A DNA stretch of 36,688 nt from Candidatus Latescibacterota bacterium (GTDB taxonomy: Bacteria > Latescibacterota > UBA2968 > UBA8231): contig JADZBP010000073.1 of NCBI GenBank assembly GCA_020852055.1, forward strand, positions 1-36,688. Direction: 5' to 3'. Position numbers and translations under genes: made by a program. Under the pieces are notes generated by a model. That model did not search any database, was not told the DNA's origin, and was given only the letters and a program-made list of their open reading frames with translations. Shown piece after piece: positions 23,771-31,737 of this stretch. Numbering within the stretch: the first letter of the stretch is position 1; the number at the start of each line of letters is the position of its first letter.

Positions 23771-24605
23771 CGTACGCCTTCCGCGAGCGGAACACCCGCA
23801 TCTGGATGGCGACGAAGATGGCCACCACCCCGAAGAGCAACCAGGCCACCGCCGAGGCGTAGCCCATCTGGCCAGCCACGGCAAAGGCGTTGAGGAAGAT
23901 GGTGTAGGCGATCACCTCGGTGCTGCGCTCCGGGCCGCCGCTGGTCATGATGTACACCGAGGTGAAGACCTGGAAGGCGCCGATGATGGTCATCACCGTG
24001 ACAAAAACCAGGGTATTGCGCAGCATCGGCAGGGTGATATGCCAGAACTGCTGCCAGGCATTGGCCCCGTCTACCCGCGCCGCATCGTAGAGGTGCTGGG
24101 GGATCTCGGTCAGCCCGGCCAGGAAGAGCACCATGTTGTACCCGGCCCCGGCCCAGACCCCCATGAAGGCCAGGGCCGGCATCGCGGTATTGCTCTGGTC
24201 GAGCAGGTTGCCCCACACCCCAAAGAGATGATAGAAAACCAGGGCCAGCACCACGCCCGGCGTGATGGAGGGCAGGAAGTAGAGGGTGCGGAAGAGGGCC
24301 TGGCCCCAGCGCACCTTCTGGCAGAGCAGGGCCAGGGGCAGGGCCGTGACCAGCACCCCCGCGGCGCAGAGCGCCACGTAGTAGGCGGTGTGCTGCAGGG
24401 CCAGCCAGCAATAGCTGTCGGCGGCAAAGAGGGCGCGGCGGTAGTTCTCCAACCCCGCATACCCAGAGGAACCGGCAAAGGCGTCGAAGTGGTGGAAACT
24501 GGTCCACAGGCTGATGCCCATGCTCACCAGGCTGAAGACCAGCGCCAGGCTCAGGGCCGGGGCCAGGTACAGGTACGGGATCAACACCCGCCAACCCTTT
24601 CTCAC
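23763..24605 (-). CDS. ABC sugar transporter permease, CUT1 family (MalF/UgpA-like)
   Basis: 280 residues, six predicted membrane helices, beginning IPYLYLAPALSLALVFSLVSMGISLWTSF, the usual opening of UgpA/MalF-type permeases without the long MalF periplasmic domain. The EAA loop is YDAARVDGANAWQQFWHITLPMLRNTL. The start is GTG overlapping the TGA of the binding-protein gene (GTGA), with GGAGG seven bases before it; an in-frame extension upstream is Gly/Pro/Arg low complexity and antisense-like, so it was discarded. The C-terminus RSRKAYDE ends within the start of the second permease. Together the two permeases and the binding protein make a complete CUT1 importer except for the ATPase. Confidence 0.93.
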   Translation of the reverse strand: MRKGWRVLIPYLYLAPALSLALVFSLVSMGISLWTSFHHFDAFAGSSGYAGLENYRRALFAADSYCWLALQHTAYYVALCAAGVLVTALPLALLCQKVRWGQALFRTLYFLPSITPGVVLALVFYHLFGVWGNLLDQSNTAMPALAFMGVWAGAGYNMVLFLAGLTEIPQHLYDAARVDGANAWQQFWHITLPMLRNTLVFVTVMTIIGAFQVFTSVYIMTSGGPERSTEVIAYTIFLNAFAVAGQMGYASAVAWLLFGVVAIFVAIQMRVFRSRKAYDE

Positions 24606-26092
24606 CGGGTCCCCTCCCCCCGTCGGGCCAGCCACCCTCGGGCCTGCTGTTGATAACGGGCGTACACCTGGTCCACGTTGTGGGCCGCCTCCTCCAGGGC
24701 CGCCGCCACCGAGGGGTACGGCCCCTGGCCGGCGATGATCTCGGGGTCGCGCAGCAGCAGGGTCTCGAAGACTGGATTGGCCTGGTGGTCGGTGGCGATG
24801 ATCTCGGTGTGGCGCAGCTTGTCGCCGGCCAGGCAGATCTGCGGCACGTTGGCCAGGTACGGACGCGCCTGCACCGCCTCCTGCCACTGGGGCGTCTGGT
24901 ACAGGTCGAGGCGCGGCCCGTTATACCCCAGGTATTTGAGCCGCAGCAGATTGCCCTCCAGGCTGCAGGCCAGGCGCAGGTAGTTCCAGGCCGCCTCCAT
25001 GTGGGGCGAGCGCCGCGAGATCACCAACATATTGCCCCAGGTGAGGGTCTTCTGTTCGCGGCCGCTGGGTCCGGGCGGGAAGGCGGTTTTGGCGAAATGT
25101 TTCCAGCCCAGGGTATCGCGGATGATGTCCTTGCCCGACCAGGTGCCGGCCGCCATACAGGCCACCTTGCCCTCCTCGAAGAGTTCGGCGTCGGCGAGCT
25201 GCCGGCGGAAGGGCGGGCATACCCGGTCCTCCCAGTAGAGCCTGGCCATGAACTCGATGGCTTCCGCCCCGCCCGGCGTGGCGAAGAGCGCGCGGGTGCC
25301 CTGTTCGTCCTGGAAAGCGCCGCCATTGGCCGCCAGCCAGGGCGGAAACATGCCCGCGCCCCCGCCGTAGGCATTGATGACAAAGCCGGCCTGCTCCACC
25401 GTGCCGTCTGCCCCGTAGCGGGTGAGCTTTTTGGCCAGGCGGCGGAAGTGCTCCCAATCGCGCACCGCATCGAAGCGCAGCCGCTGGTAGTCCGGGCTGC
25501 CGTCGGGCAACTGCACAAAAAGCGCGCGGATCTCTTCGTCATCCCGGGCCGCTGCCTCGAGCAGGTCGAGGTTCCAGATCAGGCACTGGGCGTCAATGAT
25601 CTGGGGGATACCGAAGACCGCGCCCTCGGGGGTGTGGTTGTGGCGCCAGGCCGAGGGCAGGAAGGCGTCCTGGCCCAGGCGCAGGCCGCCGGTGTCAGCA
25701 GAGGCCGAAGCCAGCAGGCTGTCGAGGGGCAGCAGCATGCCGCGCTGGTACAACCCCTCGGCCCAGTACACCGAGGACTGGAACACATCGGGGGGGGCGC
25801 TGCCCACCATGGCGGTGGCCAGTTTCTGCACGTAGTTGCCAAAGGGCACCACCTGGTAGACCAGGTCCACCTCGGGGTAGCGCTGCTCGTAGACCTTTTC
25901 GAGCGCGTCGAAATAGGCCCCGTATTCCTCGTTGGCCGAGGCGCTCCACCAGTCCCAGACCTTGAGCTGGATGGGACGCCCCGAACCGGCCCCCGCCGTC
26001 CAAGCCCGGGCCACCCCCGAGTGGTACAGGGCGGCCAGGCAGAGCAGGCCGGCGACCAGGCCGGGCAGCAGAATACGGAGAGCGATACGCAT
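24602..26092 (-). CDS. Extracellular sugar-binding protein of the ABC importer (CUT1 family, family 1)
   Basis: 496 residues. The N-terminus MRIALRILLPGLVAGLLCLAALYHSGVARA is a signal sequence with a likely AxA cleavage; the single Cys does not sit in a lipobox, so it is probably a soluble periplasmic protein. The mature part starts IQLKVWDWWSASANEEYGAYFDALEKVYEQRYPEVDLVYQVVPFGNYVQKL, standard for family-1 solute-binding proteins, with APPDVFQSSVYWAEGLYQRGMLLPLD and LTWGNMLVISRRSPHMEAAWNYLRL later. It captures the substrate for the two permeases. The start ATG lacks a strong ribosome site; upstream in-frame Met codons would put an Arg/Pro-rich leader before the signal and look wrong. First gene of the six-gene minus-strand operon. 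Confidence 0.92.
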   Translation of the reverse strand: MRIALRILLPGLVAGLLCLAALYHSGVARAWTAGAGSGRPIQLKVWDWWSASANEEYGAYFDALEKVYEQRYPEVDLVYQVVPFGNYVQKLATAMVGSAPPDVFQSSVYWAEGLYQRGMLLPLDSLLASASADTGGLRLGQDAFLPSAWRHNHTPEGAVFGIPQIIDAQCLIWNLDLLEAAARDDEEIRALFVQLPDGSPDYQRLRFDAVRDWEHFRRLAKKLTRYGADGTVEQAGFVINAYGGGAGMFPPWLAANGGAFQDEQGTRALFATPGGAEAIEFMARLYWEDRVCPPFRRQLADAELFEEGKVACMAAGTWSGKDIIRDTLGWKHFAKTAFPPGPSGREQKTLTWGNMLVISRRSPHMEAAWNYLRLACSLEGNLLRLKYLGYNGPRLDLYQTPQWQEAVQARPYLANVPQICLAGDKLRHTEIIATDHQANPVFETLLLRDPEIIAGQGPYPSVAAALEEAAHNVDQVYARYQQQARGWLARRGEGTR

Positions 26093-26141
26093 GGGGGCTG
26101 AAAATAGGGCCGCGAGGCGGCCCCGATCAAGCCGCCGGCGG

Positions 26142-26170
26142 TTGACAGGTGCGGCCGGGCCGGCGATCTT
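26142..26170 (+). promoter_or_regulatory. Likely sigma70-type promoter before the D-aminopeptidase gene
   Basis: A perfect -35 box TTGACA (26142-26147), 17 bases, then GATCTT (26165-26170) as a weaker -10. It lies in the 115-bp divergent gap between the binding-protein gene and the D-aminopeptidase gene and points to the latter. No clear promoter was found for the ABC operon in the other direction. Confidence 0.5.
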
Positions 26171-26207
26171 TGCCGCCAACCCAGACTGAAGAGCAAGGAG
26201 GACCGCG

Positions 26208-27029
26208 GTGAAGATCTTTCTGATGACCGACATGGAAGGCGTGGCCGGCGTGCTCAACCACGACGACTGGTGTATGCGCAACTCGCAGTTCTACGACCTG
26301 GGCCAGGAGTTCCTCACCCTGGAGTCCAACGCCGCCATCGAGGGGTTTTTTGCCGGCGGGGCCACTGCCGTCACCGTGGCCGACGGCCATGGCGCCGGCG
26401 GCATCAATCCCAAACTGCTCGATGCCCGCGCCGAGCTGGCGCGCGGCTGGCCCGAGGGTTTCCCCTTTGGCCTCGATTCGAGCTTTGCCGGCATCGGCTG
26501 GGTGGGGCAACACGCCAAGGCCGGCACCGCGTACTCGCACATCACCCACACCCAGTGGTTCAACTATATCGATCTCAGCATCAACGGGGTCTCGATCGGC
26601 GAGTTCGGGCAGATGGCCCTCTGCGCCGCCGAACTAGGGGTGCCGGTGATCCTGGGCGCCGGCGAAGAGGCTTTTGTCGCCGAGGTGAAGGCGCTGACCC
26701 CCTGGGCCGAGACCGCCAGCGGCAAACGCGGCGTCACCCCCGGCAGCGGCGACGAGTTGACCACCGACCAGTACCGGGCCCGCAACCTGGGCGCCGTGCA
26801 CCTCTCCCCCGAGCGGGCCCGCGCCCAGATCCGCACCGCCGCCGAACGCGCCGCCCGTCGCCTGGCCCGGGGCGAGACCTTTGGGCGCATCCCGCTCAAA
26901 GCGCCCTTCGCCCGGGTGGCCCGGTTCCGTCCCAACCAGCAGGGCGAGCCGCGCACAGTATCGCGCGAGACCCATGCCACCAGCGTGATCGCGGCTCTGG
27001 CCCTGCCCTACAACGCCAAACCCGAATGA
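26208..27029 (+). CDS. dppA: D-aminopeptidase, M55 family (DppA-like)
   Basis: 273 residues, the usual M55 length. The zinc ligands of Bacillus DppA are all in place: Asp8 and Glu10 in MTDMEGVAG, His61 in ADGHGAGG, His102 in GQHAKAG and Glu132 in SIGEFG; a further His at 114 in HITHTQW matches the putative active-site base. The enzyme releases N-terminal D-amino acids from short peptides such as D-Ala-D-Ala and forms a self-compartmentalising ring in the cytoplasm. The start is GTG with AAGGAGG six bases upstream. It is transcribed away from the ABC operon and is followed 19 bp later by the carbonic anhydrase gene. Family assignment is firm; the substrate in this organism is not known. Confidence 0.92.
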   Translation: MKIFLMTDMEGVAGVLNHDDWCMRNSQFYDLGQEFLTLESNAAIEGFFAGGATAVTVADGHGAGGINPKLLDARAELARGWPEGFPFGLDSSFAGIGWVGQHAKAGTAYSHITHTQWFNYIDLSINGVSIGEFGQMALCAAELGVPVILGAGEEAFVAEVKALTPWAETASGKRGVTPGSGDELTTDQYRARNLGAVHLSPERARAQIRTAAERAARRLARGETFGRIPLKAPFARVARFRPNQQGEPRTVSRETHATSVIAALALPYNAKPE

Positions 27030-27048
27030 CGACGCCGGGACGATTGTC

Positions 27049-27714
27049 ATGCGGGTGCTGAACCACCTCTTTGCGCAGAACCGCGCCTGGGCCGCCGAGG
27101 TGACCCGGCAGGACCCGGAGTTTTTTAGCCGTCTGTCGCGCCAGCAGGCGCCCCATTACCTGTGGATCGGCTGTTCCGACAGCCGGGTGCCGGCCAACCA
27201 GATCGTCGGCCTGCTGCCCGGCGAGATGTTCGTACACCGCAACGTCGCCAATGTGGTGGTACACACCGACCTCAACTGCCTCTCGACCATCCAGTTTGCC
27301 GTGGACGTGCTCAAGGTCGGCCATATCATCGTCTGCGGCCACTACGGCTGCGGCGGGGTGCTGGCCGCCCTGCGCAACAGCCGGCTCGGCCTGAGCGACA
27401 ACTGGCTGCGCCACGTGCAGGATGTGCGCTGGCAGCACCAGGCCCAACTCGACGCGCTGGCGGGCGAAGTTCAGCGCCACGACCGTCTGTGTGAACTCAA
27501 CGTCATCGCCCAGGTGGTCAATGTCAGCCTGACCACCGTGGTGCGCGACGCCTGGATGCGGGGCCAGGCCCTGGCGGTGCACGGCTGGATCTACAGCCTG
27601 CAGGACGGCCTGCTGCGCGACCTGGACATGTGTATCACTGCCGAGGACGAACTGCCCGCCCGCCAGGCCGCTGCCCTGGCGCGGGCCGGCAGCCGCACCG
27701 CCTCAGCTAGGTGA
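27049..27714 (+). CDS. can: Beta-class carbonic anhydrase (Can type)
   Basis: 221 residues, closely matching E. coli Can in layout. Zinc and catalytic residues: Cys42, Asp44 and Arg46 in GCSDSRVPA, His98 and Cys101 in GHYGCGGV. The bicarbonate-binding residues known from the allosteric type II enzymes are also present: Trp39, Arg64 and Tyr182 in HGWIYSLQDG. It interconverts CO2 and bicarbonate in the cytoplasm. The ATG has only a weak ribosome site (GGGACGATTGTC before it) and lies 19 bp after the D-aminopeptidase stop, so the two may be read from one message. The Can-type sequence is most common in Proteobacteria, which is a hint about the host or about transfer. Confidence 0.95.
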   Translation: MRVLNHLFAQNRAWAAEVTRQDPEFFSRLSRQQAPHYLWIGCSDSRVPANQIVGLLPGEMFVHRNVANVVVHTDLNCLSTIQFAVDVLKVGHIIVCGHYGCGGVLAALRNSRLGLSDNWLRHVQDVRWQHQAQLDALAGEVQRHDRLCELNVIAQVVNVSLTTVVRDAWMRGQALAVHGWIYSLQDGLLRDLDMCITAEDELPARQAAALARAGSRTASAR

Positions 27715-27751
27715 ACCCCTCCACCCCATTCCCCCAACCCGAGGAGGAACC

Positions 27752-28246
27752 ATGTATCTGTCCCGCATCGCCGCCGCGGTGGCACTCTGCGGCCTGCTCG
27801 CCCATACCGCCCACGCCGCCCCGGCCGACCAGGCCAAACCCGCCGACCCCGAGTCCATCGAGCGCGGCCACTACCTGGTCAAGATCACCGGCTGCAACGA
27901 CTGCCACACCGCCGGCTACACCCAGACCGACGGCCAGACCCCCGAAAAGGACTGGCTCACCGGCGACCTGCTCGGCTGGCAGGGGCCCTGGGGCACCACC
28001 TATGCGAGCAACCTGCGCCTCTACATGCAGGAGATCACCGAGGACCAGTGGGTGGGCATCGCCCACAATGCGCGTTTCCGGCCACCCATGCCCTGGTACA
28101 GCCTGCACGCGATGAGCGAAACCGATCTGCGCGCCATCTACCGCTTCATCCACAGCCTGGGCCCGGCCGGCACGCTGGCGCCAACCTACCTGCCCCCCGG
28201 CCAGGTGCCGCAGGGCCCCCGCGTCACCTTCCCGGAACCGCAATGA
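27752..28246 (+). CDS. Periplasmic monoheme cytochrome c
   Basis: 164 residues, GAGGAGG before the ATG. A clean signal peptide (MYLSRIAAAVALCGLLAHTAHA) ends at residue 22. One heme site, CNDCH, at 48-52 in the context ERGHYLVKITGCNDCHTAGY, and Met113 in RPPMPWYSL is the likely distal ligand. The form GxYLVKxxGCNDCHT is seen in cytochrome subunits of membrane dehydrogenases and in small electron carriers. It accepts or delivers electrons in the periplasm. Its stop codon overlaps the ATG of the next gene, a glycosidase-like protein (ATGA), which is an unexpected partner. No dehydrogenase subunit is adjacent. Confidence 0.92.
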   Translation: MYLSRIAAAVALCGLLAHTAHAAPADQAKPADPESIERGHYLVKITGCNDCHTAGYTQTDGQTPEKDWLTGDLLGWQGPWGTTYASNLRLYMQEITEDQWVGIAHNARFRPPMPWYSLHAMSETDLRAIYRFIHSLGPAGTLAPTYLPPGQVPQGPRVTFPEPQ

Positions 28247-29463
28247 GCCGGGAAACCGCACTGAGGGTACCCGCCTACCTGCCCCCCGAAATCGCCGAAG
28301 CGTACCGGATGGCGGCGGAGAGGAATGTGCTGGCCGCGCTGAACCCGGCCATCTTCTTCGGCTACTTCTCGGTCTGCGCCGACGGCCAGGGCCACGGCAA
28401 CAACACCACCGTCCCCGGCCTCGACTGGGGCCAATCCGCCGAAGCCCTGCTCTGGCTGGGCCGCCGCGAGGAGGTGCTGGCCAGCTGGGAATACGTCAAA
28501 ACCTTTCAGCGCCAGGACGGCCTGGTGCCCTTCGCCATCCTGCCCGACCTGGCCGGCAAGACGGTGATGGCCGAAGGCAAGTATCCCCTGAGCGCCGACG
28601 AGCGCGGCGCGGTCTTCGTGCACTGGGTGCCCGGCAACCCGCTGCGCACCCTGGCCAACGTCACCTTCCTGGTGATGGCCGAGGCGATCCACAGCCACAC
28701 CGGGGACCGCGACTGGCTCGCCGCCCAGGTGCCCTGGCTGGGCCGGGCCGCCGCCTGGCTGCAGTCGCAGATCACCGCCGAGGGGCTGATTCGCGGCGGC
28801 GGCTTCTACGTGGAACGGCCCACCCGCCTCGAACACGACGGGGTGAACCAGTGTTACTCGGCCCACGCCCTGGCCCAAGCCGCCGGCCTCTTCGCCCTGG
28901 TCGGCGAGCGCGAACTGGCCGCCTCCTGCCAGGAAGCGGCCGCGGGGCTGCGCACCGCCTTCCGCCAGCGCTTCTGGGCCGGCGACCACTGCGTCGAGTA
29001 TATTCACCCGGAACGCGGCCCCATCAGCAGCCACGGCCTGACCGACGTGGACTGGGCCGCCGTGGCCACCGGCACCGCCAGCGAGGAACAGCTCGCCCTG
29101 CTTTGGCCCCAGTTGCGGGACCAGGCCGCCTTTGTGTACAGCGGCATACCCACCGGCATCGCCACCCGTCCCGAAACCTATGAGGACTGGGAGATGCAGC
29201 ACATCGACCGCCACGACCTGGCCGCCATGGGCCGGGTGTGGTACCTGGAGTGCTGGGCCCGGGCGCGTATGGGCGACCAGGCCGGCATCTGGCGCTCGCT
29301 GCAGCAGGTGGTGGCCGTGGGCCGGGGGGAGGGCTGGTCCTGGCGCGAGCGCTACTACGCCGAAGCCACCGGCGACCTGGGCAAGTACCACATCCGCCAT
29401 TACTGCGAGTACCCCGCCAACCTCATCCGCATCGTGCACCGCTTTCTCGCTCCCCTGGCCTGA
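28243..29463 (+). CDS. (alpha/alpha)6-toroid glycosidase-like protein
   Basis: 406 residues starting MSRETALRVPAYLPPEIAEAY; the ATG overlaps the cytochrome stop (ATGA). Helical hairpins typical of six-hairpin glycosidases (GH15/GH63/GH78 superfamily) repeat through the protein: GLDWGQSAEALLWLGRREEVLASWEYVKTF, QDGLVPFAIL, NPLRTLANVTFLVMAEAIHSHTGDRDWL, GVNQCYSAHALAQAAGLFALVG, RQRFWAGDHCVEYIHPERGP, TDVDWAAVATGTASEEQ and MGRVWYLECWARARMGD. There is no signal peptide. Acidic residues suitable for catalysis are present (for example in GLTDVDW and YEDWEMQHID), but I cannot assign roles. The frame is open further upstream inside the cytochrome gene, but that part is not credible. Substrate unknown. 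Confidence 0.75.
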   Translation: MSRETALRVPAYLPPEIAEAYRMAAERNVLAALNPAIFFGYFSVCADGQGHGNNTTVPGLDWGQSAEALLWLGRREEVLASWEYVKTFQRQDGLVPFAILPDLAGKTVMAEGKYPLSADERGAVFVHWVPGNPLRTLANVTFLVMAEAIHSHTGDRDWLAAQVPWLGRAAAWLQSQITAEGLIRGGGFYVERPTRLEHDGVNQCYSAHALAQAAGLFALVGERELAASCQEAAAGLRTAFRQRFWAGDHCVEYIHPERGPISSHGLTDVDWAAVATGTASEEQLALLWPQLRDQAAFVYSGIPTGIATRPETYEDWEMQHIDRHDLAAMGRVWYLECWARARMGDQAGIWRSLQQVVAVGRGEGWSWRERYYAEATGDLGKYHIRHYCEYPANLIRIVHRFLAPLA

Positions 29464-29499
29464 AGAGCCGGACGGGCGGTACCCGAAGGAGCGCCAGAC

Positions 29500-29883
29500 A
29501 TGAGCCAAACCACCCTCATCAAGCGGCGGGAAACCATGCCCCAGGCGCCCCTGGCGCAGTGCCACGGCGGCCAGGGCGCCCTGGCCTGGGTCGGGGTGCT
29601 GGGCCGCGAGGACCTGCCGGGCCGGCTGCTGAATTTTGTCCACGACGACGTACTCGCCCCAGGCGTCTCCATCGGGCTGCACGAACACCACGACGACGAG
29701 GAGTATTACTACGTCGTCGCCGGGGAAGGCACCATGACCCTCGACGACCACCGTTTCCCCGTGCGCGCCGGCGACCTCACCGCGGTCTTCCCCGGCGGCC
29801 GCCACGCCCTGGAGAACACCGGTACCGCGGAGCTGCGGATCCTGGTGTTCAGCGTCGGGCCGGCTCCCGCCAGCAACCTTTGA
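29500..29883 (+). CDS. Small single-domain cupin protein
   Basis: 127 residues, one cupin fold. Motif 1 is GLHEHHDDEEYYYVVAGEG with His61, His63 and Glu68 as probable metal ligands; motif 2 is GDLTAVFPGGRHALEN with His102 as the fourth. Strand pattern and length fit metal-binding small cupins such as sugar isomerase-like or sensor proteins. There is no signal peptide. A glycine-rich N-terminal region includes a Cys at 21. It lies 36 bp after the toroid protein gene on the same strand, so it may handle the sugar released by that enzyme; this is inference from position. Confidence 0.85.
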   Translation: MSQTTLIKRRETMPQAPLAQCHGGQGALAWVGVLGREDLPGRLLNFVHDDVLAPGVSIGLHEHHDDEEYYYVVAGEGTMTLDDHRFPVRAGDLTAVFPGGRHALENTGTAELRILVFSVGPAPASNL

Positions 29884-29920
29884 TCCTGCTCCCCCATAAC
29901 CCCCCGAGGCAAACGCCGGC

Positions 29921-30625
29921 ATGCAGCGAGTGAAACAGTGGATCGGCATCGAACTGGACGAGGTCAGCGCCAAGGAAAAGCTGATCTCGGCGCTCGGCGG
30001 GCTGGTGGCAATCTGCCTGCTGGCCGCCCTCAGCCACCAGACCCTCCAGTTCGGCGGGTCCGGCCTTCTGGTTGCCTCGATGGGCGCCAGCGCCGTGCTG
30101 CTTTTTGCCGTGCCCCACGGCCCCCTCTCCCAACCCTGGCCGGTGCTGGCCGGCCACGGGCTCTCGGCCCTCATCGGCATCCTCTGCGCCCGCTACATCC
30201 CCAACCCCGCCCTCGCCGCCGGATGCGCGGTGGGTCTGGCCATCGGCGTCATGCACCAGTGCAAATGTATCCACCCCCCCGGCGGGGCCACGGCGCTGAC
30301 AGCGGTGATCGGCGGGCCGGGGGTCACCAGCCTGGGCTTTTCCTTTCTCTGGATGCCGGTGCTGCTCAACGCCCTGGTCATCGTGCTGGTGGCGGTGGCC
30401 TTCAACTACGCCTTCAAGTGGCGCCGTTATCCGGCCGCCTTCACCCGCCGCCCCACACCCCGGCCCGGGGAGGTCCGGATCTCCCACGAAGCCGTAACCG
30501 CAGCCCTGCGCAGCCTGGATTCCTTCGTGGATATCAGCGAAGACGACCTGATCCGCCTGGCCGACCTGCTTGCCAAGAGCCCGCAGGCCTGGCACGAAAC
30601 GGCGTCTCCCGGCGACCATATCTGA
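29921..30625 (+). CDS. HPP-family integral membrane protein
   Basis: 234 residues. The HPP domain is complete: membrane helices LISALGGLVAICLLAALSH, GLLVASMGASAVLLFAVP, the loop PLSQPWPVLAGHGLSALIGI, the helix CAVGLAIGVMHQCKCIHPPGGATAL with the HPP signature, and a last helix LLNALVIVLVAVAFNYAFKW. Many bacterial forms carry CBS domains after the membrane part; here the ~75-residue cytoplasmic tail (VRISHEAVTAALRSLDSFVDISEDDLIRLADLL) has no recognisable CBS pair. A plant HPP protein transports nitrite into plastids; bacterial roles are mostly untested. It is 35 bp before the next operon, and no promoter is seen between. Confidence 0.9.
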   Translation: MQRVKQWIGIELDEVSAKEKLISALGGLVAICLLAALSHQTLQFGGSGLLVASMGASAVLLFAVPHGPLSQPWPVLAGHGLSALIGILCARYIPNPALAAGCAVGLAIGVMHQCKCIHPPGGATALTAVIGGPGVTSLGFSFLWMPVLLNALVIVLVAVAFNYAFKWRRYPAAFTRRPTPRPGEVRISHEAVTAALRSLDSFVDISEDDLIRLADLLAKSPQAWHETASPGDHI

Positions 30626-30660
30626 GCCGCCGCTCCGCCCCTTCACCAACGGAGAATCCC

Positions 30661-31713
30661 ATGCCGGCCCCCGAGTGGTTCGACCTGACCGAAACCGACC
30701 GCGCCATCGCGATCGAAACCACCACCCTCGCCGCTACCATCCCCAAAAACAACCCCAAACACTGGATGACCGGCATCGAGAAGGGCTCCTTTCTCGACAA
30801 GGCCACCGGCTGCCGCGAGGCGGGCGATGGCCTGATGGTGGTCGACTGGTTGATGGAGGCCGGCAGCGACGCCGGGTACGGCGACGAGGTCTTCTCCCCC
30901 GACGGCCACGGGGTCGGGCGTTATGTCTGGTACGAAAACGAGACCGACCCGACCCAGCGCGAGTACGCCCTGATGGCCCACGGCAGCAGCCACCGCAAAC
31001 GGGTGGTCGAGGGGCCGCAGTTGTGCCACCGCATGAAGCCGGTGCAGCCCGAGATCATCCGCGGCAGCAATTTTGTGGCCGTGCGCACCACCTATCAATA
31101 CAAATATGCGGCCCCCGGCCGCCGCGCCGGCTCGCGCTGGACCCAGCTGGTGGTCTTCCCCCGCGGCGAGCGCTACTTCCTGCTGATGGACCGCATCGAC
31201 AGTGTCAACGACGCGCCGGAGATGGTCCTGCGCAACGACACCCCCGGCTGCGTGCGCCACCAGCGCGGCGACACCTTCAGCGAGATCTACCTGAGTTATC
31301 TGGGCGGCCCCGACGGGGGTTGTATCCCCGCCAGCGAATTCTTCGCCCCCTTCCCGCCCGATCTGAAGTACGGTTACCGCCGCGACCTCAACCCGCTCCC
31401 GCAGCGCTTCATCCGCGCCTACCACCTGCGCCACCCGCAGACCGGCGCCGGGGGGCCCTGGCTGGCTGGCCTCACCCTGGAGCCCTCGGTGGTATACGAG
31501 GCCTGGTGCAGCCAGCGGCCTGGGGATATCATCGTCCTGATCGAGGAGATCCACGGCCGGCCGGTCAAAGCCGGTGAATCCTTCAGCGCCGCCCATATCG
31601 TCGGCTTCTTCGACACCCTCGCCGACATACACCGCGTCTACGACCAGCACCGCGGCCACACCGCCCTGAGCGCCGACCCGGCGGGCTGGCGACTGCTGCG
31701 CCAGCAGCACTGA
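30661..31713 (+). CDS. Unrecognised beta-rich protein of 350 aa, first gene of the GH36 operon
   Basis: I do not recognise this family. The start MPAPEWFDLTETDRAIAIETTTLAATIP has GGAGA six bases upstream. No signal peptide or membrane segment is present. Most of the length reads as beta strands separated by turns: GLMVVDWLMEAGSD, GRYVWYENE, GSNFVAVRTTYQYKY, SRWTQLVVFPRGERYFLLMDRIDSVND, FSEIYLSYLGG, YEAWCSQRPGDIIVLIEEIHG, ESFSAAHIVGFFDTLADIH. This looks like a large beta-sandwich of the kind found in mutarotase-like folds and polysaccharide-lyase accessory domains. It precedes the sialidase-like gene by 24 bp and shares its strand, so a role in the same sugar pathway is likely but not shown. 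Confidence 0.7.
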   Translation: MPAPEWFDLTETDRAIAIETTTLAATIPKNNPKHWMTGIEKGSFLDKATGCREAGDGLMVVDWLMEAGSDAGYGDEVFSPDGHGVGRYVWYENETDPTQREYALMAHGSSHRKRVVEGPQLCHRMKPVQPEIIRGSNFVAVRTTYQYKYAAPGRRAGSRWTQLVVFPRGERYFLLMDRIDSVNDAPEMVLRNDTPGCVRHQRGDTFSEIYLSYLGGPDGGCIPASEFFAPFPPDLKYGYRRDLNPLPQRFIRAYHLRHPQTGAGGPWLAGLTLEPSVVYEAWCSQRPGDIIVLIEEIHGRPVKAGESFSAAHIVGFFDTLADIHRVYDQHRGHTALSADPAGWRLLRQQH

Positions 31714-31737
31714 GGCCCTTCGCTTAAGGACGATCCC

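Noticed and set aside
28186-30180. Minus-strand 660-codon frame across the toroid, cupin and HPP genes
   Set aside because: It spans three well-supported plus-strand genes and has a His/Gly/Val-rich antisense composition.
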